From an uncultured Eubacterium sp. (lineage in GTDB: Bacteria; Bacillota; Clostridia; Lachnospirales; Lachnospiraceae), in NCBI GenBank assembly GCA_910584645.1, contig CAJUAU010000017.1, positions 1 to 64,000 on the forward strand: a DNA stretch of 64,000 bases, written 5' to 3'. The position numbers and the translations under genes were made by a program. Shown one piece after another: positions 33,668 to 43,097 of the stretch. Every line of letters begins with the position of its first letter. The stretch's first letter is position 1. Under the pieces are notes generated by a model, which saw only the letters and a list, made by a program, of their open reading frames with translations, was not told the DNA's origin and ran no database searches.

Positions 33668-34849
33668 TTACGTCCTGATCTTGATCCTCTTCACACTGCT
33701 CCATGCCCCATATACTTTCTTTGTCCCCTCCAGATGGTAAGCCCGGACACGGAAATAATAGGTCTTTCTCTTTTTTAGCTTTTTGATCACTGCTTTGTTT
33801 TTAGAAACCAGTTTCTGCTTTTTGCCCTTCCACTTCTTAGAGGTGCTGTAACAAATCTGATACCCCTTCACTCCGGCAGTCTTCTTCCAGGAAGCTGTCA
33901 CAGTACCCTTCTTCTTTTTGAGTTTCAGGGATGATACTTTCCCGACCGCGGCTTTTGCCGAAACAGCCGAGGTCACGGTACCAGCGTATGACCAGCTTGG
34001 GAGGGATGATAGATTTAAATGCATAGCCGGACGGACGGCATAATCATAGTAAGTGACATGAACGCCATACGTAAAGACAATTCCACCGAAACTCACGCTG
34101 GAAGCGTGATAACTAAATTTGCCCGGCGACCGGAGCCACCAACATCCATTCCCCGCATCCTCCCCCACATTCTCCCCGTATTCACTTGTCCATGCCCCCT
34201 TCCCTTTCGTAAAGGCAGTATTCTTGGCCCTTCTGCTTTCCGCATTGTCACTCCTGGAAGAAACAAACCCATATTCCATATTCGTCGCCTCGTCGATGGA
34301 CAGCAGATACACCTTGTCTATCGTATCATTTCCGCCCTCTGTGCCGTGCACTGGATTGGCATTGTTTACTACATTTTCCGTTTTGATCGCAGATTGCTCA
34401 TCCGCAGAAAATGCATTGTTTAGGAAGTTATTGTCACTGTAGTCCTTCCCATCTTTATTCGCCTCCGCCCCATAGCCGTTCAGCCAGCTGCGCATCGTGC
34501 AGGTATCCCAGGTGGCACTTGTTCCTGTCTCATTATATTCCTGGCGGTCCAGACACTTGTCTGCCAGCAAAAACACATCATCACCTTCCACAGAAAGCAC
34601 CCGCCACTTAATCGGCTGTTTCCTATCGTTTTTATTGGCTATGCCGTCTCCGTTAGTATCCTCCTGCCAGTAGTTCCCAAACCAGATGCAGTCCCAGATG
34701 GTGACGCCATTGGCATCGGTTGTAGGGTTATTCAAGCCATAGCCCGCCGCCTGAACCGGGGCGGATCCGGACAGGGGCAGAATTCCTGCCAGCAGGACGC
34801 CAGTGAAAAACAGCGCCCGTGTTCTTTTACTCTTTTTCTTCATGTTCAT
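33668..34849 (-). CDS. Secreted DUF6273 + fibronectin type III protein, copy B
   Basis: 393 aa from the start at 34849 (MNMKKKSKRT), with GAGAGG just upstream; a longer in-frame reading would run into the preceding gene. Signal peptide to about residue 34, DUF6273 (WDCIWFGNYWQED, IKWRVLSVEGDDVF, MRSWLNGYG, WWLRSPG), then a FN3 domain ending YGAWSSVKRIKIRT. The loop DTNGDGIANKND is a good EF-hand/dockerin-like calcium site. It is very similar to copy C, and the tail of each copy is almost the same at DNA level, indicating a recent tandem duplication. Confidence 0.78.
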   Translation of the reverse strand: MNMKKKSKRTRALFFTGVLLAGILPLSGSAPVQAAGYGLNNPTTDANGVTIWDCIWFGNYWQEDTNGDGIANKNDRKQPIKWRVLSVEGDDVFLLADKCLDRQEYNETGTSATWDTCTMRSWLNGYGAEANKDGKDYSDNNFLNNAFSADEQSAIKTENVVNNANPVHGTEGGNDTIDKVYLLSIDEATNMEYGFVSSRSDNAESRRAKNTAFTKGKGAWTSEYGENVGEDAGNGCWWLRSPGKFSYHASSVSFGGIVFTYGVHVTYYDYAVRPAMHLNLSSLPSWSYAGTVTSAVSAKAAVGKVSSLKLKKKKGTVTASWKKTAGVKGYQICYSTSKKWKGKKQKLVSKNKAVIKKLKKRKTYYFRVRAYHLEGTKKVYGAWSSVKRIKIRT

Positions 34850-34884
34850 AGTCCTCTCCGAGATATTTTCCTGTTTTTTCCCCA

Positions 34885-36054
34885 CTACTTCCTGATCTTG
34901 ATCCTCTTCACACTGCTCCATGCCCCATATACTTTCTTTGTCCCCTCCACACGGTAAGCCCGGACACGGAAATAATAGGTCTTTTTCTTTTTGAGTTTCT
35001 TGATCACTGCTTTGTTTTTAGAAACCAGCTTCTGCTTTTTGCCCTTCCATTTCTTAGAGGTGCTGTAACAGATCTGGTACCCTTTCACTCCAGTAGTTTT
35101 CTTCCAGGAAGCTGTCACAGTGTCCTTCTTCTGTTTAAGTTTCAGGGATGATACTTTTCCCAGCGCGGCTTTTACTGGAACAGCTGAGGTCACGGTACCA
35201 GCGTATGACCAGCTTGAGAGGGATGATAGATTTAAATGCAAAGCCGGCCGGACAGCACCATACCTGTGGTAGACATTATAACCGGTCGTGAGGACACTTC
35301 CAAGAAAAGACATGATGGAAGCGTTACCACTATCGCCACCCGGCGACCGGAGCCACCAATATCCATTCCACGCGTCCTCCGCATATGCGCTTGTCCATGC
35401 CCCCTGCCCTTTCGTAAAGGCAGTATTCTTGGCCCTTCTGCTTTCCGCATTGTCGCTCCTGGAAGAAACAAACCCATACTTCACATTCGCCACCTCATCG
35501 ATGGACAGCAGATACACCTTGTCCATCGTATCATTTCCGCCCTCTGTGCCGTGCACTGGATTATCATTGTTCACTACACTTGTAGTTTTGATTACCGACC
35601 GCTCACCCTCCGAAAATGCATTGTTCAGGAAATTATCGTCACTGAAGTCCTTCCCATCTTTATTCGCCTCTGTCCCGTAGCCATTCAGCCAGCTGCGCAT
35701 CCTGCTGGTCTCCCAGGTGACACTTGTTTCTGTCTCATTATACTTCTGGCAGTCCAGGTTTTTATCTGCCAGCAAAAACGCATCATCACCCTCCACAGAA
35801 AGCACCCGCCACTTGATCGGCTGTTTTCCATCGTTTTTATCAGCTTTGCCGTCCCCGTTGGTATCCTCCTGCCAGTAGTTCCCGAACCAGACGCAGTCCC
35901 AGGTGATAACGCCATCCCTGGTCACAGAAGGGTTGTTCAGACCATGGTCAGCCGCCTGAACCGGGGCGGATCCGGACAGGGGCAGAATCCCTGCCAGCAG
36001 GGTGCCAGTGAGAAGCAGCGCCAGTGTTCTTTTACTCTTTTTCTTCATGTTCAT
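34885..36054 (-). CDS. Secreted DUF6273 + fibronectin type III protein, copy C
   Basis: 389 aa. Signal peptide (MNMKKKSKRTLALLLTGTLL to about residue 34), DUF6273 with WDCVWFGNYWQED and WWLRSPGGDSG, a calcium-loop-like DTNGDGKADKND, and a C-terminal FN3 domain. AGGAGGATT precedes the ATG. First of the three copies in transcription order and the closest relative of copy B. Variation between B and C is concentrated around the WWLRSP segment (residues ~255-285), which in C-type-lectin-like folds is the exposed ligand face; that suggests diversifying paralogues, but this is inference. Confidence 0.78.
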   Translation of the reverse strand: MNMKKKSKRTLALLLTGTLLAGILPLSGSAPVQAADHGLNNPSVTRDGVITWDCVWFGNYWQEDTNGDGKADKNDGKQPIKWRVLSVEGDDAFLLADKNLDCQKYNETETSVTWETSRMRSWLNGYGTEANKDGKDFSDDNFLNNAFSEGERSVIKTTSVVNNDNPVHGTEGGNDTMDKVYLLSIDEVANVKYGFVSSRSDNAESRRAKNTAFTKGQGAWTSAYAEDAWNGYWWLRSPGGDSGNASIMSFLGSVLTTGYNVYHRYGAVRPALHLNLSSLSSWSYAGTVTSAVPVKAALGKVSSLKLKQKKDTVTASWKKTTGVKGYQICYSTSKKWKGKKQKLVSKNKAVIKKLKKKKTYYFRVRAYRVEGTKKVYGAWSSVKRIKIRK

Positions 36055-36104
36055 AATCCTCCTATATATCTACTGTCAAATTACAACAGCTTCTTTGACA
36101 TATG

Positions 36105-36188
36105 CTAACATCCCTCACCCAGCCAGCGCTCTTCTATCTCTTCTGCCAGCTGGATGATTTCCTGCTTTATGTCATCCTCAAGATTCAT
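36105..36188 (-). CDS. Possible 27-aa small protein between polC and the DUF6273 genes
   Basis: An ATG at 36188 with GTGGGGA upstream opens a 27-codon frame starting MNLEDDIKQEIIQLAEEIE and ending in GEGC. It is an acidic amphipathic helix by composition. It could be a genuine small protein, the tail end of a lost gene or chance; the weak ribosome site and lack of a recognised family keep confidence low. Confidence 0.3.
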   Translation of the reverse strand: MNLEDDIKQEIIQLAEEIEERWLGEGC

Positions 36189-36226
36189 TTACAATCCCCA
36201 CTTTCCTCAATCACTATCCAACCCTC

Positions 36227-39200
36227 TCACTGAAAAAAGTCCAGTATCGACATCTGGTCCGTCTCCGGCAGATCCCCCAGGATCCCCAGTTCCGCCATCT
36301 TTTCCACCACGGTTCCTGACACCTTGCAGCGCTCCTTGAAATTCTCACGGGAGGAAAATGGCCCGTCCTTCACGGCTTCCACGATTCCTTCCGCCGCTTT
36401 GCCTCCCATGCCGTCAATGGAATCCAGGGAGGGCATCAGCTGGCCGTCGATGATCTGAAAATGCGTGGCCTTGGCGCGGAAGACGTCAATGGGCATAAAG
36501 GTAAACCCTCTGGCGTACATTTCCTGCACGATCTTCATGTCACCCAGGCTGTCCTGTTCCTTCTTGGATAACTCATTGGAACGGCGTCTGTAGTCCCGGA
36601 TCGCCGCCTCCAGCTTTTCTTTTCCCTGGCACATCAGCTCATAGTCAAAGGCTTTGGCGCGGATACTGAAAAATGCCGCATAATAGGCGAGGGGATAAAA
36701 CACCTTAAAATACGCGATCCGGAATGCCATCATGACATACGCCACCGCGTGGGCTTTCGGGAACATGTACTTAATGCGCTTACAGGACTCGATGTACCAG
36801 TCCTCCACTCCGGCTTCCTTCATCGCCTGTTCCATGTCCGGTGTCAATCCCTTTCCCTTACGGACGCTCTCCATGATCTTAAAAGCAAGTCCGTTCTCCA
36901 CCCCGGTATGGATCAGATAGGTCATGATATCGTCACGGGTACAGATTGCTGTGGACAGGGTACAGTTGCCTTCCTTGATAAAATACTGGGCATTGTTCAG
37001 CCACACATCAGTACCGTGGGACAGCCCGGAGATCCGCACCAGATCGGAAAAATTCTTGGGCTTCGTATCCCGCAGCATCTGCATGACGAATTCCGTCCCA
37101 AACTCTGGAATACCAAGACTCCCCAGGTCACATCCCATCAGTTCCTCCGGCGTCACCTTTAACGCCTGCGTATCCGCAAACAACGACAATACTTCCTGGT
37201 TGTCCAGGGAAATGGTCTTCGCATCCAGTCCCGTCAGGTCCTCCAGCATACGTATCATCGTGGGATCGTCGTGTCCCAGTATATCCAGTTTCAGCAGGTT
37301 GTGGTCGATGGAGTGGTAGTCAAAATGGGTGGTGACAATGGCGGTCTCCTGATCGTTCGCCGGGTGCTGCACCGGCGTAAAGGTATAGATCTCCCAGCCA
37401 AGGGGAAGCACGATGATACCGCCGGGATGCTGCCCGGTGGAACGCCGGATGCCGACGCAGCCCTCCATGAGCCGCTCAATCTCCTCCACCCTCTTATGCT
37501 CGCCCCGCTCCTCAAAATAGTTTTTCACATAACCAAATGCCGTCTTCTCTGCCAGACCGGCGATGGTTCCGGCGCGGAAGGTCTGCCCATCTCCAAAGAT
37601 CACCTCGGTGTAGGCATGGGCCTTACTCTGGTATTCTCCGGAAAAGTTCAGATCGATATCCGGCTCCTTGTCCCCATAAAATCCCAGGAAAGTCTCAAAG
37701 GGGATGTCGTGTCCGTCCTGCACCAGAGGCTCCCCGCACTCCGGACAGGTCTTCGGCGGCATGTCACAGCCAGAGCTTCCCGCATATTTCTTTACCTCTT
37801 CCGAATCAAAATCCACGTAGTGGCAGTGGGCACAGTAATAATGTGCCGGCAGAGGATTTACCTCTGTGATACCGGACATGGTCGCCACAAAAGAAGATCC
37901 CACAGAGCCACGGGAACCTACCAGATAACCGTCCTCGTTGGATTTCCACACCAGTTTCTGGGCGATGATGTACATCACGGCAAATCCATTTTTAATGATA
38001 GAGTCCAGCTCATGATCCAGCCTTCCCTTCACCTGGGGCGGAAGATCCTCTCCGTACATGCTCTTTGCCTTATTATAGCAGATATTTCTCAGGGTTTCAT
38101 CGGAATTCGGGATCACCGGTGGACATTTATCTGGATATACTGGTGAAATCTTCTCGATGCGGTCTGCGATGAGATTCGTGTTTGTCACTACCACCTCATA
38201 TGCCTTCTCCTCGCCCAGATAAGCGAATTCCTCCAGCATCTCCTCCGTCGTGTGGAGATACAGGGGCGGCTGGTCATCCGCATCCTTCATCTTCTTGCCT
38301 GCAAAGATAATACGGCGGTACACCTCATCCTCCGGATCGAGAAAATGCACATCACAGGTCGCCGCTACCGGTTTTCCATACTTCTCTCCCAGCGCCACGA
38401 TGCGCCGGTTCATCTCCCGGAGATCCTCTTCGCTGTTAATCTTTTCCACCCGCTCACTGTCGATCATAAACTGGTTATTTCCCAGGGGCTGGATCTCCAG
38501 ATAATCATAGAAATCCACCAGCTCCCTGATCCGCTCCTCCGGCGCCTCATCCAGAAGGGCGCGGTACAGCTCACCTGCCTCACAGGCGGAGCCGATGATC
38601 AGTCCCTCCCTGTATTTGTTAAAAACGCTCTTTGGAATTCTCGGACGCCGGTAAAAGTAATTCAGATGTGCCAAGGACACCAGCCGGTACAGATTGACGC
38701 GGCCCGTCTCATTTGCCGCCAGGATAATGGCATGAAAGGAGGGCTTTTTCTTCACGATATCCGCCGATCCCAGCGTGATCTCCGACAGCTTTGCCAGGTC
38801 ATAGATCCCTTTATCCGCGAACATCGCCACAAACTTCTCAAAGATCTCCGCCGTCGCTCCGGCGTCATCCACCGCCCGATGGTGGTTTTCCAGGGAAATC
38901 TTCAGCTTCTTGGCAATGTTGTCCAGCTTATATTTGGCGAGCTCCGGAAACAGGACACGGGCAAGCCCTACGGTATCCAGCACCGTGTAGTCGGTGCGGA
39001 TGCCCTGCTCCTCCGCCTTTGCCTTTATAAAGCTGTGGTCAAATCCTGCGTTGTGTGCCACCAGCACACTGTCGCCGATAAACTCCAGAAACTGGGGAAG
39101 GATCTCCTGGATACCTCCAGCCTCCTTTACCATATCGTCGGTAATGGTAGTCAGTTCTGTGATCCTCTCCGGGATGTGGATCCCCGGGTTGACAAATGTG

Positions 39201-40696
39201 CTGTATCGCTCTGTGATCTTCCCACCACTGACCTTCACCGCCCCGATCTCAATAATTCGGTCCTTCACCGGGGAAAAACCGGTGGTCTCCAGGTCAAATA
39301 CCACAAAATCCCCGTCCAGTCTCTGCCCTTTTTCATTCTCCACTGCCAGGTCATTCAGATCATCCACCAGATAGGCCTCACAGCCATAAATCACCTTAAA
39401 ATCATCCTCTTCGGAGAGTTTCAGCCCCTCCAGGGCGTGGTTGGCATCGGGAAAGGCCTGGACGACGCCGTGGTCGGTGATCGCCACCGCCCGGTGTCCC
39501 CAGGCATGGGCGCGGTTCACCAACTGTTTTGCCTGGGTGATGCCGTCCATATCGCTCATCTGGGTGTGGGCATGGAGCTCCACCCGTTTCACTGGGGCAT
39601 TGTCACAGCGCCCCACATGAAAACTCTTGATCTCCTTCATTCCCATAATACCGCCGATGCGGATTTCCTTATCATAGGAATCCAGGCTCGCCACTCCCTT
39701 TACCCGGATAAAATTTCCCTTTTTCACAAACTCAAAGAACTCGGTATCGATCACCTGCTCTTTTTTGATAAATACTTTGCATACAATGGAATCGGTGTAA
39801 TCCGTCAGGGCAAAGGTAACGATCAGTTTCTCTCCTTTGATCTCCCGGCTCTCCACTTTCCGAATCTGCCCGTCGATCACCACCTCACCGATCTCGTCCT
39901 GGATCTCCCGGATGGGAATGATCGTTCCCTCACAGTTCTTTCCATAAAAAACTTCCGGATCATTTGCTGGTCTTCGGAATCCGCCCTTCTGACGGCTCGT
40001 CCTGCCTCCGCCGGAACGGCTCTGTCTCTGGGACTGCCTCTCTTCTTTCTTCTCTTTTTTCCCCTCAGCGGAGGCAGTTTTACTTCCCTTTTCTGCTCCC
40101 TGCCTGGCCACAGCTCCCGCAGTCTCTGCGGCCTTTTTCTCCTCACCGGAATTCAGCTTGACAAAATAGGTCTCTGGCTTCGTATCCTTTTTCCGCTCAA
40201 ATTCCTTAAAATGAAATTCAATGGTGATCTCTCTGCCAAACCGCTGCAGGAACACAGACCGGATAAATTCTCTTACCCCGTCACAGCGCTGTCTCGTCAA
40301 AAAAGAATCCCCACAGGTTATGTACAGAGAATCTCCTTCCACCTCGAAAGGCTCGGAGCAGAATTCCAGCCCCTCTACCAGATCCCTCTCCCGGATCTCC
40401 GCCTTTAAGTCATCCTCAATCTGGGAGAGAAGCCCGTCAAGAGGCATGTCCCCCAGATCAGGGTAGGATACCTGGAGCCTGGGGCGGAATCCCAGACGGC
40501 GGAATACCTGCTTATAGAGCTCTTTTTCCATAATCTGTATTTTTTTATAGGACAAAAACTGGTGCCTTTTACAATAAATAAACACCAGTTTTTTAGACTG
40601 GGATGCGCTGATCTTCTCTACCATCACATCCTCGTATTCTCTTTTTATCCTATCGTTACAGTTTAATTTGGAAAAGGCGTGAAAAAACAGTTCCAT
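36227..40696 (-). CDS. polC: DNA polymerase III alpha subunit, PolC type
   Basis: 1489 aa, the replicative polymerase of low-GC Gram-positives. Order: N-terminal domain, OB domain (EVVIDGQIRKVESREIKG), PHP domain (ELHAHTQMSDMDG, AITDHG), an inserted DnaQ-like proofreading exonuclease (VVFDLETTGFSPVKDRIIEIG, HNAGFDHSFI), then palm/fingers with EPDIDLNFSGEYQ and a C-terminal zinc-containing CPECGEPL segment in the thumb region. GGGGG lies ahead of the ATG. It is the last conserved gene of the pyrH-to-polC cluster, four bases after ispG. Confidence 0.98.
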   Translation of the reverse strand: MELFFHAFSKLNCNDRIKREYEDVMVEKISASQSKKLVFIYCKRHQFLSYKKIQIMEKELYKQVFRRLGFRPRLQVSYPDLGDMPLDGLLSQIEDDLKAEIRERDLVEGLEFCSEPFEVEGDSLYITCGDSFLTRQRCDGVREFIRSVFLQRFGREITIEFHFKEFERKKDTKPETYFVKLNSGEEKKAAETAGAVARQGAEKGSKTASAEGKKEKKEERQSQRQSRSGGGRTSRQKGGFRRPANDPEVFYGKNCEGTIIPIREIQDEIGEVVIDGQIRKVESREIKGEKLIVTFALTDYTDSIVCKVFIKKEQVIDTEFFEFVKKGNFIRVKGVASLDSYDKEIRIGGIMGMKEIKSFHVGRCDNAPVKRVELHAHTQMSDMDGITQAKQLVNRAHAWGHRAVAITDHGVVQAFPDANHALEGLKLSEEDDFKVIYGCEAYLVDDLNDLAVENEKGQRLDGDFVVFDLETTGFSPVKDRIIEIGAVKVSGGKITERYSTFVNPGIHIPERITELTTITDDMVKEAGGIQEILPQFLEFIGDSVLVAHNAGFDHSFIKAKAEEQGIRTDYTVLDTVGLARVLFPELAKYKLDNIAKKLKISLENHHRAVDDAGATAEIFEKFVAMFADKGIYDLAKLSEITLGSADIVKKKPSFHAIILAANETGRVNLYRLVSLAHLNYFYRRPRIPKSVFNKYREGLIIGSACEAGELYRALLDEAPEERIRELVDFYDYLEIQPLGNNQFMIDSERVEKINSEEDLREMNRRIVALGEKYGKPVAATCDVHFLDPEDEVYRRIIFAGKKMKDADDQPPLYLHTTEEMLEEFAYLGEEKAYEVVVTNTNLIADRIEKISPVYPDKCPPVIPNSDETLRNICYNKAKSMYGEDLPPQVKGRLDHELDSIIKNGFAVMYIIAQKLVWKSNEDGYLVGSRGSVGSSFVATMSGITEVNPLPAHYYCAHCHYVDFDSEEVKKYAGSSGCDMPPKTCPECGEPLVQDGHDIPFETFLGFYGDKEPDIDLNFSGEYQSKAHAYTEVIFGDGQTFRAGTIAGLAEKTAFGYVKNYFEERGEHKRVEEIERLMEGCVGIRRSTGQHPGGIIVLPLGWEIYTFTPVQHPANDQETAIVTTHFDYHSIDHNLLKLDILGHDDPTMIRMLEDLTGLDAKTISLDNQEVLSLFADTQALKVTPEELMGCDLGSLGIPEFGTEFVMQMLRDTKPKNFSDLVRISGLSHGTDVWLNNAQYFIKEGNCTLSTAICTRDDIMTYLIHTGVENGLAFKIMESVRKGKGLTPDMEQAMKEAGVEDWYIESCKRIKYMFPKAHAVAYVMMAFRIAYFKVFYPLAYYAAFFSIRAKAFDYELMCQGKEKLEAAIRDYRRRSNELSKKEQDSLGDMKIVQEMYARGFTFMPIDVFRAKATHFQIIDGQLMPSLDSIDGMGGKAAEGIVEAVKDGPFSSRENFKERCKVSGTVVEKMAELGILGDLPETDQMSILDFFQ

Positions 40697-40700
40697 TCCA

Positions 40701-41762
40701 TCAACCCCCTGTTTTATCCCAGTTCTCCAGCTCCTGCCTCAACACTGCCAGGAGTTCACTCTCCGGTACCTTCTTTATGATCTCACCCTTTTTGATCAGA
40801 AGCCCCTCACCAATGCCGCCGGCGATACCGATATCTGCTTCTTTCGCCTCGCCGGGACCATTAACTACGCAGCCCATCACCGCAACTTTAATATCCAGGT
40901 CAAACTCCTGCACCATGTGTTCTACACTTGTAGCAAGACTGATCAGATCAATCTGGGTTCTTCCACAGGTAGGACAAGACACCACGCTGATGCCCCCCTT
41001 CTTCAGTCCCAAGGCCTTAAGAATGATATTTGCCGCCCGGATCTCTTCCACCGGATCCCCGGTCAAAGAGACACGGATGGTGTCGCCGATGCCCTGATAC
41101 AATATATTGCCCAGACCCACAGCGGATTTAAGACCACCGGAAAAGACCGTTCCCGACTCCGTGATGCCTACATGCAGCGGATAATCTGTGCGGTCAGCAA
41201 GGATCTCATGGGCGCGGATACAGTTCAGCACATCCGAAGACTTAATGCTGATCACCAGGTTCTCATACCCCATTTCCTCTATGATGTGTACTTTGTCCAG
41301 GGCACTTTCCACCAGCGCCTCCGGCGTCACACCGCCGTATTTCTCCAGCAATGGTTTCTCCAGTGAGCCGCTGTTGACCCCCACCCGGATGGGAATATTT
41401 CTCTCCCGGCACTTATCTACAACCGCACGAATCCGGTCTTCACTGCCTATATTTCCGGGATTGATCCGGATCTTGTCGGCGCCGTTCTCCACCGCCGCGA
41501 TGGCAAGCCTGTGATCAAAATGAATGTCTGCCACCAGCGGTATCGTGATCTGTTTCTTGATCTCAGAAACAGCCTCGGCCGCCTCCATCGTCGGCACAGC
41601 CACCCGGACAATATCACATCCCGCCTTGGCCAGCTTATGAATCTGCTCCACGGTATCTGCCACATGTTCGGTTTTAGTATTTGTCATGGACTGTATAGCG
41701 ATGGGATGACCAGCTCCGATCTTTACACCACCGATGGATATTTCACGTGTCTTATTTCTCAT
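40701..41762 (-). CDS. ispG: 4-hydroxy-3-methylbut-2-en-1-yl diphosphate synthase
   Basis: 353 aa from the start at 41762 (MRNKTREISIGGVKIG) with GGAGAG upstream; an ATG 12 bases earlier has a poorer site. It converts MEcPP to HMBPP in the MEP isoprenoid pathway with a [4Fe-4S] cluster. The cluster Cys residues are in SCPTCGR and VMGCVVNGPGEA; the TIM-barrel part shows PIAIQSMTNTKTEHV and LVADIHFDHRLA. It follows rseP and precedes polC; dxr of the same pathway is two genes upstream. Confidence 0.97.
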   Translation of the reverse strand: MRNKTREISIGGVKIGAGHPIAIQSMTNTKTEHVADTVEQIHKLAKAGCDIVRVAVPTMEAAEAVSEIKKQITIPLVADIHFDHRLAIAAVENGADKIRINPGNIGSEDRIRAVVDKCRERNIPIRVGVNSGSLEKPLLEKYGGVTPEALVESALDKVHIIEEMGYENLVISIKSSDVLNCIRAHEILADRTDYPLHVGITESGTVFSGGLKSAVGLGNILYQGIGDTIRVSLTGDPVEEIRAANIILKALGLKKGGISVVSCPTCGRTQIDLISLATSVEHMVQEFDLDIKVAVMGCVVNGPGEAKEADIGIAGGIGEGLLIKKGEIIKKVPESELLAVLRQELENWDKTGG

Positions 41763-41799
41763 GTCACTCTCCATTTTCTATTCCGAATAAAGGGGATCA

Positions 41800-42930
41800 T
41801 TAATGAGGGATCAATTTTATGATGTCATTGGCAAGGATCACTACCATTAGTCCCATCAGAATGACAAAACCTCCCACATTGACATAATTCTCAAATTTTT
41901 CCGGCAATGGCTTCCTGCGGATCGCTTCAATAATCAAAAATAACAGTCTTCCGCCGTCCAGCGCCGGGATCGGAAGCAGGTTCATCACACCTAGATTGGC
42001 GGTCAGCAGGATCCCCATGATAAGGATGTTGCACATCACAAGCCCAATGCCTCCCGGCATGCTGTCACTCACCACATCTCCTACCACCTGGACTATGCCC
42101 ACAGGTCCCGACACCTCCTTGGCACTGACTTTCCCGGAAAACATCTGCCCCAGGCTCTCTATGGTCGTAAAGATCCAGAACTTCACCTCATAGGCAGAGT
42201 ACTTGATATTCTCCCAGACACCCGCTTTTGTCCTGTCAATATTATAGGAAAAGCCCAGACGGTAAACATCTTTTCCCTCTTCGTCTTTTACCAGTCTGGG
42301 TGTGACGGATTTTGTGATCTCCTGACCGTCTCTCTCCACCGTCAGCTCGATGGGCTGATCCGACAGGGGGTGGAACTGGATATAATTCTTAAGTTCTCGG
42401 TTCACCACAATGTGCCTGCCATTGATCTCCGTCACCCGGTCACCATCCTGAAATCCCTGCTCTGCCAGCGGCATTCCCGGACTGACTCTCGTCAGAAATG
42501 GTTCGTCATACCCGGCGAAACCGATCAGAAACAGCGATAAAACAAAAGCGAGGATAAAGTTAAAAAATGGTCCTGCAAAGATCACAGACATCCTTGCCCA
42601 GACTCCCTTTTTGCCGAAAGCCCGGTCATCCTCTATATTTTCCATCTCTCCCAGCATCATACAGGAGCCGCCGAAGGGAAGAACCTTCCACGAATAAAGA
42701 GTATGGTCCTCAAACTCTTTATGTTCTTCAAAATATCTGCTGGAACCAAAAAATTTCACCCGGTGCCCTTCTTCCGTCTTCGCATAAGATATGATCCTTG
42801 GGCCCATTCCCAGGGAAAATTCGATCACGCCGATGCCATTCGCTTTTGCCAGCAAAAAATGCCCCAGTTCATGAAAAAGTATGATCACACTAAATAATAC
42901 GATGGCGATCAAAATATTTACAGCACTCAT
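41800..42930 (-). CDS. rseP: RIP metalloprotease RseP/RasP
   Basis: 376 aa from the start at 42930 (MSAVNILIAIVLF) with GGAGG upstream. It is a site-2 protease that cuts membrane proteins such as anti-sigma factors and signal-peptide remnants. HELGH at ~residue 19-23 is the zinc site in the first membrane segment. A single PDZ domain (FLTRVSPGMPLAEQGFQDGD) lies at ~170-250, and NLLPIPALDGGRLL supplies the Asp ligand. It lies between dxr and ispG. The upstream gap contains a duplicated ribosome-site segment around an 89-bp hairpin element. Confidence 0.96.
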   Translation of the reverse strand: MSAVNILIAIVLFSVIILFHELGHFLLAKANGIGVIEFSLGMGPRIISYAKTEEGHRVKFFGSSRYFEEHKEFEDHTLYSWKVLPFGGSCMMLGEMENIEDDRAFGKKGVWARMSVIFAGPFFNFILAFVLSLFLIGFAGYDEPFLTRVSPGMPLAEQGFQDGDRVTEINGRHIVVNRELKNYIQFHPLSDQPIELTVERDGQEITKSVTPRLVKDEEGKDVYRLGFSYNIDRTKAGVWENIKYSAYEVKFWIFTTIESLGQMFSGKVSAKEVSGPVGIVQVVGDVVSDSMPGGIGLVMCNILIMGILLTANLGVMNLLPIPALDGGRLLFLIIEAIRRKPLPEKFENYVNVGGFVILMGLMVVILANDIIKLIPH

Positions 42931-42931
42931 A

Positions 42932-43035
42932 TCTTTCCTCCATTCACGCACGCCTTTTGCGCATCACACAAGTTTGGGCGTGCGCGCACAAACTTGCAGA
43001 GTGAAAAATTTATTTTTCACTCTTTCCTCCATTCA
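42932..43035 (-). repeat. Hairpin element flanked by a 15-bp direct repeat carrying the rseP ribosome site
   Basis: TCTTTCCTCCATTCA occurs at 42932-42946 and again at 43021-43035. The DNA between can form AGTGAAAAAT/ATTTTTCACT, CAAGTTTG/CAAACTTG and CGCACGCC/GGCGTGCG stems. On the coding strand the repeat is the GGAGGAAAGA Shine-Dalgarno segment. Confidence 0.6.
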
Positions 43036-43097
43036 TTCTGCCAAATCGTGCTTCTGGTCTCTATTACTTAATATACTCCAAAGCCCTGCACCAATGA

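Noticed and set aside
34850..34921. 24-residue N-terminal extension of DUF6273 copy B
   Set aside because: It overlaps the end of copy C in another frame; the ATG at 34849 has GAGAGG upstream and starts a normal signal peptide.
38252..40408. 718-codon open frame on the plus strand
   Set aside because: Antisense to polC, which is complete with all motifs; no ribosome site or recognisable domain.
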